Assembly (NCBI GenBank): GCA_000435075.1
Contig: FR890611.1
Location: forward strand, 1 to 64,000
From: Bacteroides sp. CAG:770
Lineage (GTDB): Bacteria; Bacteroidota; Bacteroidia; Bacteroidales; UBA932
DNA length: 64,000 nucleotides
Direction: 5' to 3'
Shown here: positions 36,246 to 44,500 of the stretch, piece by piece
Numbering within the stretch: position 1 is the stretch's first letter
How the letters are laid out: each line of letters starts with the position of its first letter
Translations under genes and position numbers: made by a program
Notes under the pieces: generated by a model
Told to the model about the DNA's origin: nothing
What the model saw: only the letters and a program-made list of their open reading frames with translations
Databases searched by the model: none

Positions 36246-38249
36246 ATGATGAACATTATGAAACACATTTATTTGCAAATATTGGCGCTGCTGTCCGTGC
36301 TGTCCATCGGTCTGGCTTCATGCAGCAAGAGCGAGCAGGGCATGATATCATTCGATACTCCGGAGATTTCTGCGGTGTCGTCAGCGGGGACAGTGACATT
36401 CATTGTCCGTTCCAACACTACCTGGACTCTGGAACCATCATGCGAATGGATCACACTTAATATTACTAAAGGGGCGCAGGGTGCAAGTGTCATCGCTTCA
36501 GTCCTTGCGAATCCCGATAAGGATAAGCCGCGTACTGTGTATATCACCGGACGTACATGCGACGGCGATGCTGAAGCTGTGCTGACACTGACACAGATGC
36601 CCGAGGAGCCTTATATCTCTCTAGGCGTTGCCGAGCTTCCTGTAAGTTCTGATGCCGCTGAACATTCAGTGCCTATCACAACTAACCTCGAAGATGGCGT
36701 TACCGTGTCAGTGGAGTACGAGGAAGGCACCCAGCCTTGGATTTCTGGTGTCAAGGCTGATGGCGGCCTGCTGACTTTCAAGGTCGCCCAGAACCCTACT
36801 TCGAAGAACAGGACTGCGGTCATCACAGCTTCCGGAAAAGATAAGTTCGACCGTGAGGCGAAGATCGCTCTTAAGGTAATCCAGAGCCTCAATATGGATC
36901 CTTCTCTTGCGGTGGAGACCGATTTCTCTCATGTGATTTCGCTTCCTGTAGGTCAGGTGATGGAGAGTGTATATGTTAAGGGAACCGTTGTGCTTGATGG
37001 CAAGAACCCTAACTTCAGTGCCGGGTACTGCACCATCCAGAATGCAGAAGGCCAAGTGATTGTGTTCAAGTCCTCTGTGGATCTCGGGCTAAAGGCAGGT
37101 GATGACATCACATTGTGGCTTTTGGGAACGGAACTGCGAGAGATGAATGACGGTGATGCCAAGTATCTCCTTTTCAGCGGTGTCGGCTTTCAGCATATAA
37201 TGAAGAAGTCAGCCGGTGTCTCTGTTGAGCCTCTTTCGGTTCATATCTCTGATCTTTCTGAATCTATGCTGTACAGGCTAGTGAAACTTCAGGATGTGGA
37301 ATTCTCCATTCCTTTCGGTGGATATGTGAACTATAATGAGTGGTACGTTGCCGGCCCGGGCTTGAGTAAATTCAAGGAAGGGGATTTCGTCCAGAACTAT
37401 CCTGCGAGTGTTCGTGATATCAATGGCAATCATGTCTATATGCTGACCAACTTCGCTGTTCCTTACAGGTCCAGCTCCGTTCCTCAGGGGGCAGGCTCAT
37501 TAACAGGAATCGTGGTGAGCGAGAAGAACTCCAACATGGGGAATATTGGACGGTTCCAGATCAGGCATGTCGAGGAGACTGACATTGCCATGGCTAAGAA
37601 CAGAAGTGACGGATTTACTGATGTCCTTGTAGAGTGGGATTTCACGAAGCCTGCCGGATTCACTGATGGGCAGAAGTCATTAGCGCCGTCTGCGGGGCAG
37701 AAGAATGCAGTGTTCTTCAAGAGTAATTCCACAGGATTCTACAGTGCATACAAGAAGAGTGAAATCTACTTTGTCGAAGAATATCGCGGTGACCAGTTCA
37801 CCGATGCCGCGAAGACTGCAAATACTTTTAAGAACTGTGCGGTCAGCAGCTCCATATGGGATACCGGTACCTATTGGCTCATCAGCAATGTCTCCACTGC
37901 CGGAATAAACGGCACCTTGTCCCTTCAGTTCGCAAGCAACTCGCTTACAAGTACCGGCCCGGCATTCTTCATCGTGGAGTGGTCTCTGGACGGAACTACC
38001 TGGACTGCTGTCCCTGATGGCGAGTATCAGGTCATGGGACAGTGTACATCTTCTGTCACGCGTGCTGACCACATGCCTGGGCACAAGGTATATGACTTCA
38101 AGCTGCCTACCGAGCTGAACAATCAGAACAACATTCAGATCCGTCTCCGTCTGAATTCGAATGTTAATGTTTCTGGAGAGACAGTGGCATCATTTCCGGC
38201 TGGCGCAACCAACCGCATATCCCATCTGTCGGTCAAATACAACAAATAG
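36246..38249 (+). CDS. BACON / DUF5689-like surface lipoprotein
   Basis: The 667-residue lipoprotein (signal ending IGLASC) has a BACON domain (about 35-118: TVTFIVRSNTTWTLEPSCEW, then NPDKDKPRTVYITG), a second BACON-like sandwich (about 122-215), an OB-fold-like DUF5689 region (about 225-440: VYVKGTVVLDGKNPNFSAGY, GLKAGDDITLWLLGTE) and a C-terminal carbohydrate-binding-like sandwich (about 460-667). It has no catalytic motif. BACON modules occur on surface proteins of Bacteroidota, often in glycan loci, and are thought to position partners or bind mucin or glycans. The protein occupies the SGBP place of this locus. Confidence 0.75.
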   Translation: MMNIMKHIYLQILALLSVLSIGLASCSKSEQGMISFDTPEISAVSSAGTVTFIVRSNTTWTLEPSCEWITLNITKGAQGASVIASVLANPDKDKPRTVYITGRTCDGDAEAVLTLTQMPEEPYISLGVAELPVSSDAAEHSVPITTNLEDGVTVSVEYEEGTQPWISGVKADGGLLTFKVAQNPTSKNRTAVITASGKDKFDREAKIALKVIQSLNMDPSLAVETDFSHVISLPVGQVMESVYVKGTVVLDGKNPNFSAGYCTIQNAEGQVIVFKSSVDLGLKAGDDITLWLLGTELREMNDGDAKYLLFSGVGFQHIMKKSAGVSVEPLSVHISDLSESMLYRLVKLQDVEFSIPFGGYVNYNEWYVAGPGLSKFKEGDFVQNYPASVRDINGNHVYMLTNFAVPYRSSSVPQGAGSLTGIVVSEKNSNMGNIGRFQIRHVEETDIAMAKNRSDGFTDVLVEWDFTKPAGFTDGQKSLAPSAGQKNAVFFKSNSTGFYSAYKKSEIYFVEEYRGDQFTDAAKTANTFKNCAVSSSIWDTGTYWLISNVSTAGINGTLSLQFASNSLTSTGPAFFIVEWSLDGTTWTAVPDGEYQVMGQCTSSVTRADHMPGHKVYDFKLPTELNNQNNIQIRLRLNSNVNVSGETVASFPAGATNRISHLSVKYNK

Positions 38250-38261
38250 AAAACATCATCT

Positions 38262-38430
38262 TTGAACGCAAGAAAGCGGGACGGGTCGGCGTGGTGCGAG
38301 GTCTTGACGCTCCGGGAGTCGATGATTCCCACGCAGGGGCTCTCATCGCGGCCGGTGGCCTTGCGGGAGAGGGAATGGAGGGTTTCCATTATGTCCTCGA
38401 TCGCACCCTCGAACTTCCACTTGCGCGTTT
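38262..38430 (-). pseudogene. IS5-type transposase fragment
   Basis: On the minus strand an open stretch encodes RKWKFEGAIEDIMETLHSLS followed by SPCVGIIDSRSVKTSHHAD. The pattern, with the first DDE aspartate in I-I-D-S-R/Q-S-V-K-T, is that of IS5/IS4-group transposases. Homology stops on both sides, so only about 55 codons are left and no terminal repeats were found. The fragment is visibly GC-richer than the flanking intergenic DNA. It marks an old insertion or recombination between the SusCD genes and the beta-galactosidase gene. Confidence 0.7.
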
Positions 38431-38604
38431 ATGATTTTTTCTATAACTTGCTACTGATTATCAGTGAGGTTGGTTGAATACATCTTCATAACTTAACTGT
38501 CTTATAATTATATGAGTTACGAAAATATATTCAATTAAACAACTGATAATTAATTATTTATAAGATCCATAACAAAATTTTTGATTCATTTCAAAACAGT
38601 TTCT
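38431..38604 (+). other. AT-rich leader before the beta-galactosidase gene
   Basis: There is no gene. The stretch is strongly AT-rich and may carry the promoter of the GH2 gene, but I find no clear TTG-N19-TAnnTTTG pair. The IS fragment to the left makes read-through from the SusCD genes uncertain. Confidence 0.4.
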
Positions 38605-41600
38605 ATGCACTTATTTAGATTTTTAACTGTATCTTCAGGCATCCTCATGTCTGCTTCCGCAGTTTTCGGAGGTTCTGTCTCGGACAAGGCATTGTGGCAG
38701 GACCCCGGCATTTTTGAGGTCGGCAGGATGCCGATGCGAGCAACATTCGTGACAGACCAGCAGAAGTCTATGTCATTGGAGGGTGTCTGGAAGTTTAATT
38801 TCTGTGAAAACCCTTCTGCCCGTACCATCGGATTCGAGGCTGTAGGTTATGACGACTCAGCGTGGGGCGAGATGCCTGTTCCGGGCCTCTGGGAACTTAA
38901 CGGATATGGCGATCCGCTTTATGTCAATGTGGGTTATGCCTGGAGAGGTCATTTCGAGAACAATCCGCCTTATGTCCCTGAGGACAAGAATTATGTGGGC
39001 CAGTACCGTCGTGATTTCGAGATTCCGGCATCATGGAACGGAAAGCAGATTTGTCTCTGCATCGGTTCGGCTACTTCCAATGTCCATGTCTGGGTAAACG
39101 GAAAGGAAGTCGGATACAGCGAGGACAGCAAACTGGAGGCACGTTTCGACCTTACCCCTTACGTCCGCACAGGAAAGAACAGCATTGCGCTCGAGATTTT
39201 CCGCTGGTGCGACGGAACCTATCTTGAAGACCAGGATTTCTGGAGATTTTCGGGTATTGCACGTGATATCTATGTCTATACCAGAGAGAAGAAGCGCATT
39301 GAGGATGTCAATGTCATTGCTTCCGCCGAGGGTCAGATGAGTGTGAAAACAACTGTCACCAAGGGAATTACAGAACTCCGTTATGAGGTCCTTGACCAGA
39401 CGGGCAACAAGGTGGCAGAGATGTCAGCACCTGTGGCTTCCGGCGCTGCAAAAGACGCTGACGGCAATCTTCTCAATGAAAGCAAGATGTCGGTTTCGTC
39501 TCCTGCCCTCTGGTCTGCCGAGACTCCGACTCTCTATACATTGAAAGTCAATGCGATGGACAAGAAGGGCATAGTCGAGAGCACATCGGTCCGTTTCGGA
39601 TTCAGGACTGTCGAGATGCGCGGAGGTCAGCTTCTTGTCAATGGCAAGCCGATTCTCATCAAGGGTACAGACAGACACGAGATGACCGCTCATGGGGGCT
39701 ATATCATCACCGAGGAGGAGATGATCCGTGACATCCGCATAATGAAAGAACTGAATGTCAATGCCGTGAGAACATCCCATTATCCGAATGACCCTCGTTG
39801 GTATTCTCTGTGCGACGAATATGGAATCTATGTCGTGGATGAGGCGAATATCGAATCACACGGAATGGGCTATGGCAAAGAATCATTGGCCCATAGGGAT
39901 GATTACTTCGCAGCACATCTTGCCAGGAACCGTCGCATGGTACACCGTGATTTCAACCATCCTTCAGTCATCATCTGGAGTATGGGAAATGAGGCAGGTG
40001 ACGGAAAGAATTTCGAGAAGGTTTACGATTGGATAAAGTCTTATGACTCAACTCGTCCTGTCCAGTATGAGAGAGCTGTCCATGCTGACCATACTGACAT
40101 CTTCTGTCCGATGTATATGAGACCTGTCGATTGTGAGAAATATCTGAAGTCCAATCCGTCCAAGCCTCTCATCCAGTGCGAGTATTCTCATGCGATGGGC
40201 AACTCGAACGGTAACTTCAAGGAGTATTGGGACCTCATCCGCAAATATCCTCAGTATCAGGGAGGCTTCATCTGGGATTTCGTGGACCAGGCTGTCTGCA
40301 AATCAGTAGATCCGGAGAAATACGGAACTGACCATATTTATATATATGGTGGAGATTCCAATGACTATGACGCTTCAGACGGTTCTTTCAACTGCAACGG
40401 ATTCGTGGCTGCCGACAGGTCTCCGCATCCGCAGGCTTATGAAATCCGCTACCAGCACCGTTCTATTCTGACATCCGCTGACCCTGACGCTGTCCTCAAG
40501 GACAAATTGGCCGACGACTCCAGCGAGTACAGGGTGCTCGTCTATAACGAGAACTTCTTCATTGACCTTTCAAGATACAGAATGGTCTGGACTGTCGAGG
40601 CAGGCGGCGTGGCTGCTCTTACCGGCGTTGTGGAGAATGTCAATGTCGCTCCTGGTGAAACTGTTTCTGTGGGTATCGGCGCTACCAGACGTGATATCCT
40701 TTCTGCTGCCGCAAAGACCATTTCTTCAGATCCGTCTTGTGTAAAGGTCAATGCCGGTGAGGGTTCTGATATGGATATCTATCTGAATGTCAGCTGGGTA
40801 CTCAAACGTCAGGATAGTCTTCTTCCTGCAGGCTACGAGGTCGCTTATGACCAGATTCCGATTTATGAGGCTCCGGCCGCTGCCTTTGTTGCCGGTTCAT
40901 GTGCGGTTTCTGACAGCAGCATGCCTTCTTTCATTGAAAATTCCGGTTCATATGTCTTCTCTGGCAGTTTCGTCTGCGACGGTGACATTCCTGGCGGAAG
41001 ACTTGCGGCCTGGACGGCTGAAATTGACAAGCAGACAGGTGCGCTGACGCACTATAGCATTGATAGAAAGCAGATTCTCAAGGAACCTCTCATGCCTTCA
41101 TTCGGTCGTGCTCCGGTAGAGAATGACCTCGGAGCCGGTCTGTACCAGAAGTTCGGAATGTGGAGATATCCTGATTTCAAGTTGGCTTCTGTGAAGGTTG
41201 AGGCTGCTGATGGTTGCCACAAAGTTGTTGCCGAGTATGAGCCTTGCGGCAAAATCTATTCAGTGACAATGACATACTATATCTATGCCGACGGAGCTGT
41301 CAAGGTTGTGGAGAAGATGCATGATGCAGGTGAGCTGAAGAAGGCTCCTGATATGTTCCGCTTCGGAATGAAGCTGGCCATGCCTGGCGAGTTCTCGACT
41401 TTGGCTTTCTATGGACGCGGACCTTGGGATAACTACTGTGACAGGAAGTCTGCGGCCCGTGTCGGACGTTATGTGCAGAGAGTTCAGGATCAGTATTGGT
41501 ACGGATACGTCAGGACTCAGGAGTCCGGTACCAAGTCTGATTTGAGATGGATGAGAGTCATTGACAAAGCCGGAACAGGTATTGAGATTTCTTCCGACGT

Positions 41601-41904
41601 CCTCTTCAGCGGTTCTGCCCTTCCGTTCAGCCAGCGCGATATGGATTCGGCTCTGGAAGATCCTAGGCCACGTCCTAATCCGACCAACGGACAGCATGGT
41701 ACTGCCACACATTCACTTGAATTGCTGAAGTTTGCCCATAACGATGCCCGTTCTCTCGGAACGACTTACGTGAATTTCGACCTTAAGGAAATGGGTGTCG
41801 GCGGTATTGACTCATGGGGCCAGTGGCCGTTGGAAGAGTATAGGGTCCATCCGGATGAGTATGAGTTCGTCGTTACGCTCAGGCCTCTGAATGGAGGGCG
41901 CTAG
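38605..41904 (+). CDS. GH2 beta-galactosidase (LacZ-type), exported
   Basis: The 1099-residue enzyme has a signal peptide (ending SASAVFG), a GH2 sugar-binding jelly roll (about 50-230: MPVPGLWELNGYGDP, GKEVGYSEDSKLEARFDLTP), an Ig-like domain (about 235-345), the TIM barrel (about 345-640) and a C-terminal Bgal_small_N/domain 5 region (about 770-1095: FYGRGPWDNYCDRK, SLELLKFAHNDA). The catalytic residues are present: acid/base Glu463 in WSMGNEAGDG and nucleophile Glu526 in QCEYSHAMGNSNG. It probably removes terminal beta-galactose from oligosaccharides in the periplasm. ATG at 38605 is chosen over TTG at 38581. Its last 26 bases overlap the convergent methyltransferase gene. Confidence 0.92.
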   Translation: MHLFRFLTVSSGILMSASAVFGGSVSDKALWQDPGIFEVGRMPMRATFVTDQQKSMSLEGVWKFNFCENPSARTIGFEAVGYDDSAWGEMPVPGLWELNGYGDPLYVNVGYAWRGHFENNPPYVPEDKNYVGQYRRDFEIPASWNGKQICLCIGSATSNVHVWVNGKEVGYSEDSKLEARFDLTPYVRTGKNSIALEIFRWCDGTYLEDQDFWRFSGIARDIYVYTREKKRIEDVNVIASAEGQMSVKTTVTKGITELRYEVLDQTGNKVAEMSAPVASGAAKDADGNLLNESKMSVSSPALWSAETPTLYTLKVNAMDKKGIVESTSVRFGFRTVEMRGGQLLVNGKPILIKGTDRHEMTAHGGYIITEEEMIRDIRIMKELNVNAVRTSHYPNDPRWYSLCDEYGIYVVDEANIESHGMGYGKESLAHRDDYFAAHLARNRRMVHRDFNHPSVIIWSMGNEAGDGKNFEKVYDWIKSYDSTRPVQYERAVHADHTDIFCPMYMRPVDCEKYLKSNPSKPLIQCEYSHAMGNSNGNFKEYWDLIRKYPQYQGGFIWDFVDQAVCKSVDPEKYGTDHIYIYGGDSNDYDASDGSFNCNGFVAADRSPHPQAYEIRYQHRSILTSADPDAVLKDKLADDSSEYRVLVYNENFFIDLSRYRMVWTVEAGGVAALTGVVENVNVAPGETVSVGIGATRRDILSAAAKTISSDPSCVKVNAGEGSDMDIYLNVSWVLKRQDSLLPAGYEVAYDQIPIYEAPAAAFVAGSCAVSDSSMPSFIENSGSYVFSGSFVCDGDIPGGRLAAWTAEIDKQTGALTHYSIDRKQILKEPLMPSFGRAPVENDLGAGLYQKFGMWRYPDFKLASVKVEAADGCHKVVAEYEPCGKIYSVTMTYYIYADGAVKVVEKMHDAGELKKAPDMFRFGMKLAMPGEFSTLAFYGRGPWDNYCDRKSAARVGRYVQRVQDQYWYGYVRTQESGTKSDLRWMRVIDKAGTGIEISSDVLFSGSALPFSQRDMDSALEDPRPRPNPTNGQHGTATHSLELLKFAHNDARSLGTTYVNFDLKEMGVGGIDSWGQWPLEEYRVHPDEYEFVVTLRPLNGGR

Positions 41905-42421
41905 CAATGTGCCAGAGCACGATACCGGCGCTTACGGAAATGTTCAGTGAATGTTTGGTTCCGTACTGCGGGATTTCAAGTACGCCGTCCGAGGCATCCA
42001 CGACTTCCTGCTGAACTCCATCCACTTCATTGCCGAAGACCAATGCGTATTTCCGGCCGGTTTCGGGCTTGAACTTGTTCAGCATGACTGAATTGACAGT
42101 CTGCTCTACACTCAGAACAGTATATCCCTCTTCCTTGAGTCTTTTGACAAGGGAGAGGGTATCTTTTTCATATCCCCATTCCACGCTGAACTCCGCTCCG
42201 AGGGCGGATTTATGGATCTCGGCGGATGGGGGTGTCGCACAGATGCCGCAGAGCCATACCTTGTCGGCTTTGAACGAGTCGGCGCTTCTGAAAACCGAGC
42301 CGACATTGTGTGCGCTTCTGAGGTTGTCCAATATGATTTCTATGCCTGAATCGGGGAGTTTTCTGTATTCTTCTGCTGTAACCCGACCGAGTTCTATGTT
42401 AAGTAATTTTCTGTCTTTCAT
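41879..42421 (-). CDS. TrmH/SpoU-family RNA 2'-O-methyltransferase
   Basis: The 180-residue enzyme has the three SpoU motifs: LDNLRSAHNVGSVFRSAD (31-48), LVFGNEVDGV (127-136) and IPQYGTKHSLNISVSAGI (150-167), which form the SAM-binding trefoil knot. It lacks an N-terminal extension. It methylates the ribose of a tRNA or rRNA nucleotide; the target cannot be read from the sequence. It is convergent with the GH2 gene and overlaps its 3' end. Confidence 0.9.
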   Translation of the reverse strand: MKDRKLLNIELGRVTAEEYRKLPDSGIEIILDNLRSAHNVGSVFRSADSFKADKVWLCGICATPPSAEIHKSALGAEFSVEWGYEKDTLSLVKRLKEEGYTVLSVEQTVNSVMLNKFKPETGRKYALVFGNEVDGVQQEVVDASDGVLEIPQYGTKHSLNISVSAGIVLWHIASALHSEA

Positions 42422-42482
42422 CGGATATTAAATCTTTTTAATTAAATCTTTCAAATATGGTACAAATTTAAATCAAAAATAC

Positions 42483-42490
42483 TATATTTG
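42483..42490 (+). promoter_or_regulatory. -7 element of the glyA promoter
   Basis: TATATTTG is an exact TAnnTTTG match, and transcription from it would give a leader of about 33 bases. No TTG is seen at -33. Confidence 0.6.
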
Positions 42491-42529
42491 TAACGATATG
42501 ACCGATTACTCGGCTAAATACTTGATTAT

Positions 42530-43876
42530 ATGAAACAGGATTTACAGATTTTTGACTTAATCAAAAAGGAGAAAGAAAGACAGTCCCAGGGACTTGAACT
42601 TATCGCCTCAGAGAACTATGTTAGCGAGCAGGTGATGGAAGCGATGGGCTCCATCTGCACGAACAAGTATGCTGAGGGCTATCCGGGAAAGCGTTATTAT
42701 GGCGGTTGCGAGGTTGTCGATCAGATTGAGCAGCTTGCAATTGACAGACTTTGCCAGATTTACGATGCTGAATATGCAAATGTCCAGCCTCATTCCGGTG
42801 CGCAGGCTAACCTCGCTGTTGAGTTGGCTTTGCTTAACCCTGGAGACACATTCATGGGCCTCGACCTCTCACAGGGAGGACACCTTACACATGGTTCGCC
42901 AGTAAATGCTTCGGGAATTTTGTATCATGCTGTTGCTTACGGCTTGAATCCTGAGACTGGATGCGTTGACTATGATAAGATGGAGGAGACAGCTAAGGAA
43001 TGTCATCCGAAACTCATTATCGGAGGAGCATCGGCTTACTCTAGAGAGTGGGATTATGAGAGAATGAGAAAGATTGCTGACGAAGTCGGAGCAATTCTCT
43101 GGATCGATATGGCCCATACCGCAGGACTTATTGCTGCCGGTCTTCTGAAGAATCCTGTCAAATATGCTCATATCGTAACATCTACTACCCACAAGACTCT
43201 TCGCGGCCCTCGCGGCGGTATTATCTTGATGGGTAAGGATTTCGATGATCCTCAGGGCCGCAAGACTCCTAAGGGCGAGATTAAGAAGATGTCTCAGATT
43301 CTTAACTCCAGTGTTTTTCCTGGTATTCAGGGCGGACCTCTCGAGCATGTCATCGCAGCTAAGGCAGTGGCTTTCTATGAGGCTATGCAGCCGGAGTATA
43401 TAGAGTATCAGAAGCAGGTTGTTGCAAATGCACAGGCTATGTGCAGCAAGTTTGTCTCTAAGGGATACAAGGTCGTATCAGGCGGTACAGACAATCACCT
43501 CATGTTGATTGACCTCCGTACAAGATTCCCTGAGGTTAACGGCCGTGTCGCAGAAACAGAGCTTGTAAAGGCTGATATCACTGTGAACAAGAACATGGTT
43601 CCGTTCGATTCTCGTTCAGCATTCCAGACTTCAGGTGTCAGAATCGGTACTCCTGCCGTTACATCCAGAGGTTTCGTAGAGAAGGATATGGCTGACATCG
43701 TGGAATTGATCGATGCTGTTCTCACTTCAGCTTCCGAGCATCTCGATGCGATTACCGCTAAGGGCGAGCGTACAGCGGAGCAGAAAGCATCTCTTGCTGA
43801 GCATCAGGCAGTTCTCGAGGATGTAAGACGCAAGGTTCACATGATGACCAGCGGAAGACCTCTGAACAGATACTAG
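42530..43876 (+). CDS. glyA: Serine hydroxymethyltransferase
   Basis: This 448-residue PLP enzyme interconverts serine and glycine with tetrahydrofolate and feeds one-carbon metabolism. Family marks are LELIASENYVSEQVMEAMGS, TNKYAEGYPGKRYYGGCEVV, VQPHSGAQAN and the PLP-lysine motif TSTTHKTLRGPRGG with Lys222. The C-terminal part has a short Ala/Glu/Lys-rich insertion (about 400-430: GERTAEQKASLAEHQAVLE) that makes it slightly longer than many homologues. It stands alone, with its own promoter and terminator. Confidence 0.97.
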   Translation: MKQDLQIFDLIKKEKERQSQGLELIASENYVSEQVMEAMGSICTNKYAEGYPGKRYYGGCEVVDQIEQLAIDRLCQIYDAEYANVQPHSGAQANLAVELALLNPGDTFMGLDLSQGGHLTHGSPVNASGILYHAVAYGLNPETGCVDYDKMEETAKECHPKLIIGGASAYSREWDYERMRKIADEVGAILWIDMAHTAGLIAAGLLKNPVKYAHIVTSTTHKTLRGPRGGIILMGKDFDDPQGRKTPKGEIKKMSQILNSSVFPGIQGGPLEHVIAAKAVAFYEAMQPEYIEYQKQVVANAQAMCSKFVSKGYKVVSGGTDNHLMLIDLRTRFPEVNGRVAETELVKADITVNKNMVPFDSRSAFQTSGVRIGTPAVTSRGFVEKDMADIVELIDAVLTSASEHLDAITAKGERTAEQKASLAEHQAVLEDVRRKVHMMTSGRPLNRY

Positions 43877-43922
43877 GTTATTTTTTCACGTTACTAGAAA
43901 CAAGTTCTTCAAAAATAATTTG

Positions 43923-43950
43923 GGCTGACCGATTTGGTCGGCCTTTTTTT
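43923..43950 (+). terminator. Terminator of glyA
   Basis: GGCTGACC (43923-43930) pairs with GGTCGGCC (43936-43943), with one G-U pair, followed by seven Ts. Confidence 0.88.
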
Positions 43951-43955
43951 GCGTC

Positions 43956-44034
43956 CCGCGGAGACGCTTACCGAGCTTATCTGGCAGGGCGAACCATTGA
44001 CAGCGCGTCAATATGTAACTCCGGAGACGCGTAC
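43956..44034 (+). repeat. Dispersed repeat family, two copies
   Basis: CCGCGGAGACGCTTAC (43956-43971) and CTCCGGAGACGCGTAC (44019-44034) belong to the same family as 441-505. The second is preceded by GACAGCGCGTCAA, which also precedes the copy at 44298-44311. The pocket from 43951 to 44500 holds no recognised gene, yet several frames stay open across the copies. Confidence 0.5.
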
Positions 44035-44045
44035 GACAGGCGCAA

Positions 44046-44245
44046 AATTTCGACCTTCTTGGCAGGCGTGATTCCGGACACATTCGCAGTAAGATTCTGA
44101 CATTGAACGCATTACGAGATTAGAGCCACGACAGGAATCTGCCAAGACCACCTTTCATTGACACCTCTTGGCAAGAGACTTGTTACCTAATCAATTAAGA
44201 TACAAACAATTACAGATGGATTCACCTGTCAAGAAGGTCGAAAAT
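44046..44245. repeat. 21-bp imperfect inverted repeat around 158 bases
   Basis: Bases 44046-44066 match the reverse complement of 44225-44245 at 19 of 21 positions. The interior is non-coding. This could be a very small non-autonomous element or the ends of a decayed one. A diverged copy of the dispersed repeat (44065-44088) lies just inside the left arm. Confidence 0.5.
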
Positions 44246-44275
44246 CACACCTAAAATCTAAAGTACGGAACCGCC

Positions 44276-44311
44276 GACAGCGCGTCAAGACGTAACTCCG
44301 GAGACGTTTAC
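44276..44311 (+). repeat. Dispersed repeat family, extended copy
   Basis: GACAGCGCGTCAAGACGTAA, followed by CTCCGGAGACGTTTAC, matches 43999-44034 over 36 bases with few changes. From here to 44500 there is no recognised gene, but one plus-strand frame stays open through about 44430. Confidence 0.5.
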
Positions 44312-44500
44312 CGGCCCAAGATTGTGAAATTCTGCGGGATGACCACGCGACATGGCCACGCAGATGCGTCTGAGGCATGTTCGGAGAGCGGAATGTCCCG
44401 GCTGAAGCCCTCGGCGGTGTTGCAGCGGTAGTTTTCAGTATAGCAGACAGGATTGTTTCTGAAAAGAAGCACGAATAAACTGCTTCAGAAACAAATGATG

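Noticed and set aside
43951..44311. CRISPR-like array
   Set aside because: Copies are few, diverged and unevenly spaced, with no similar-sized spacers and no cas genes.
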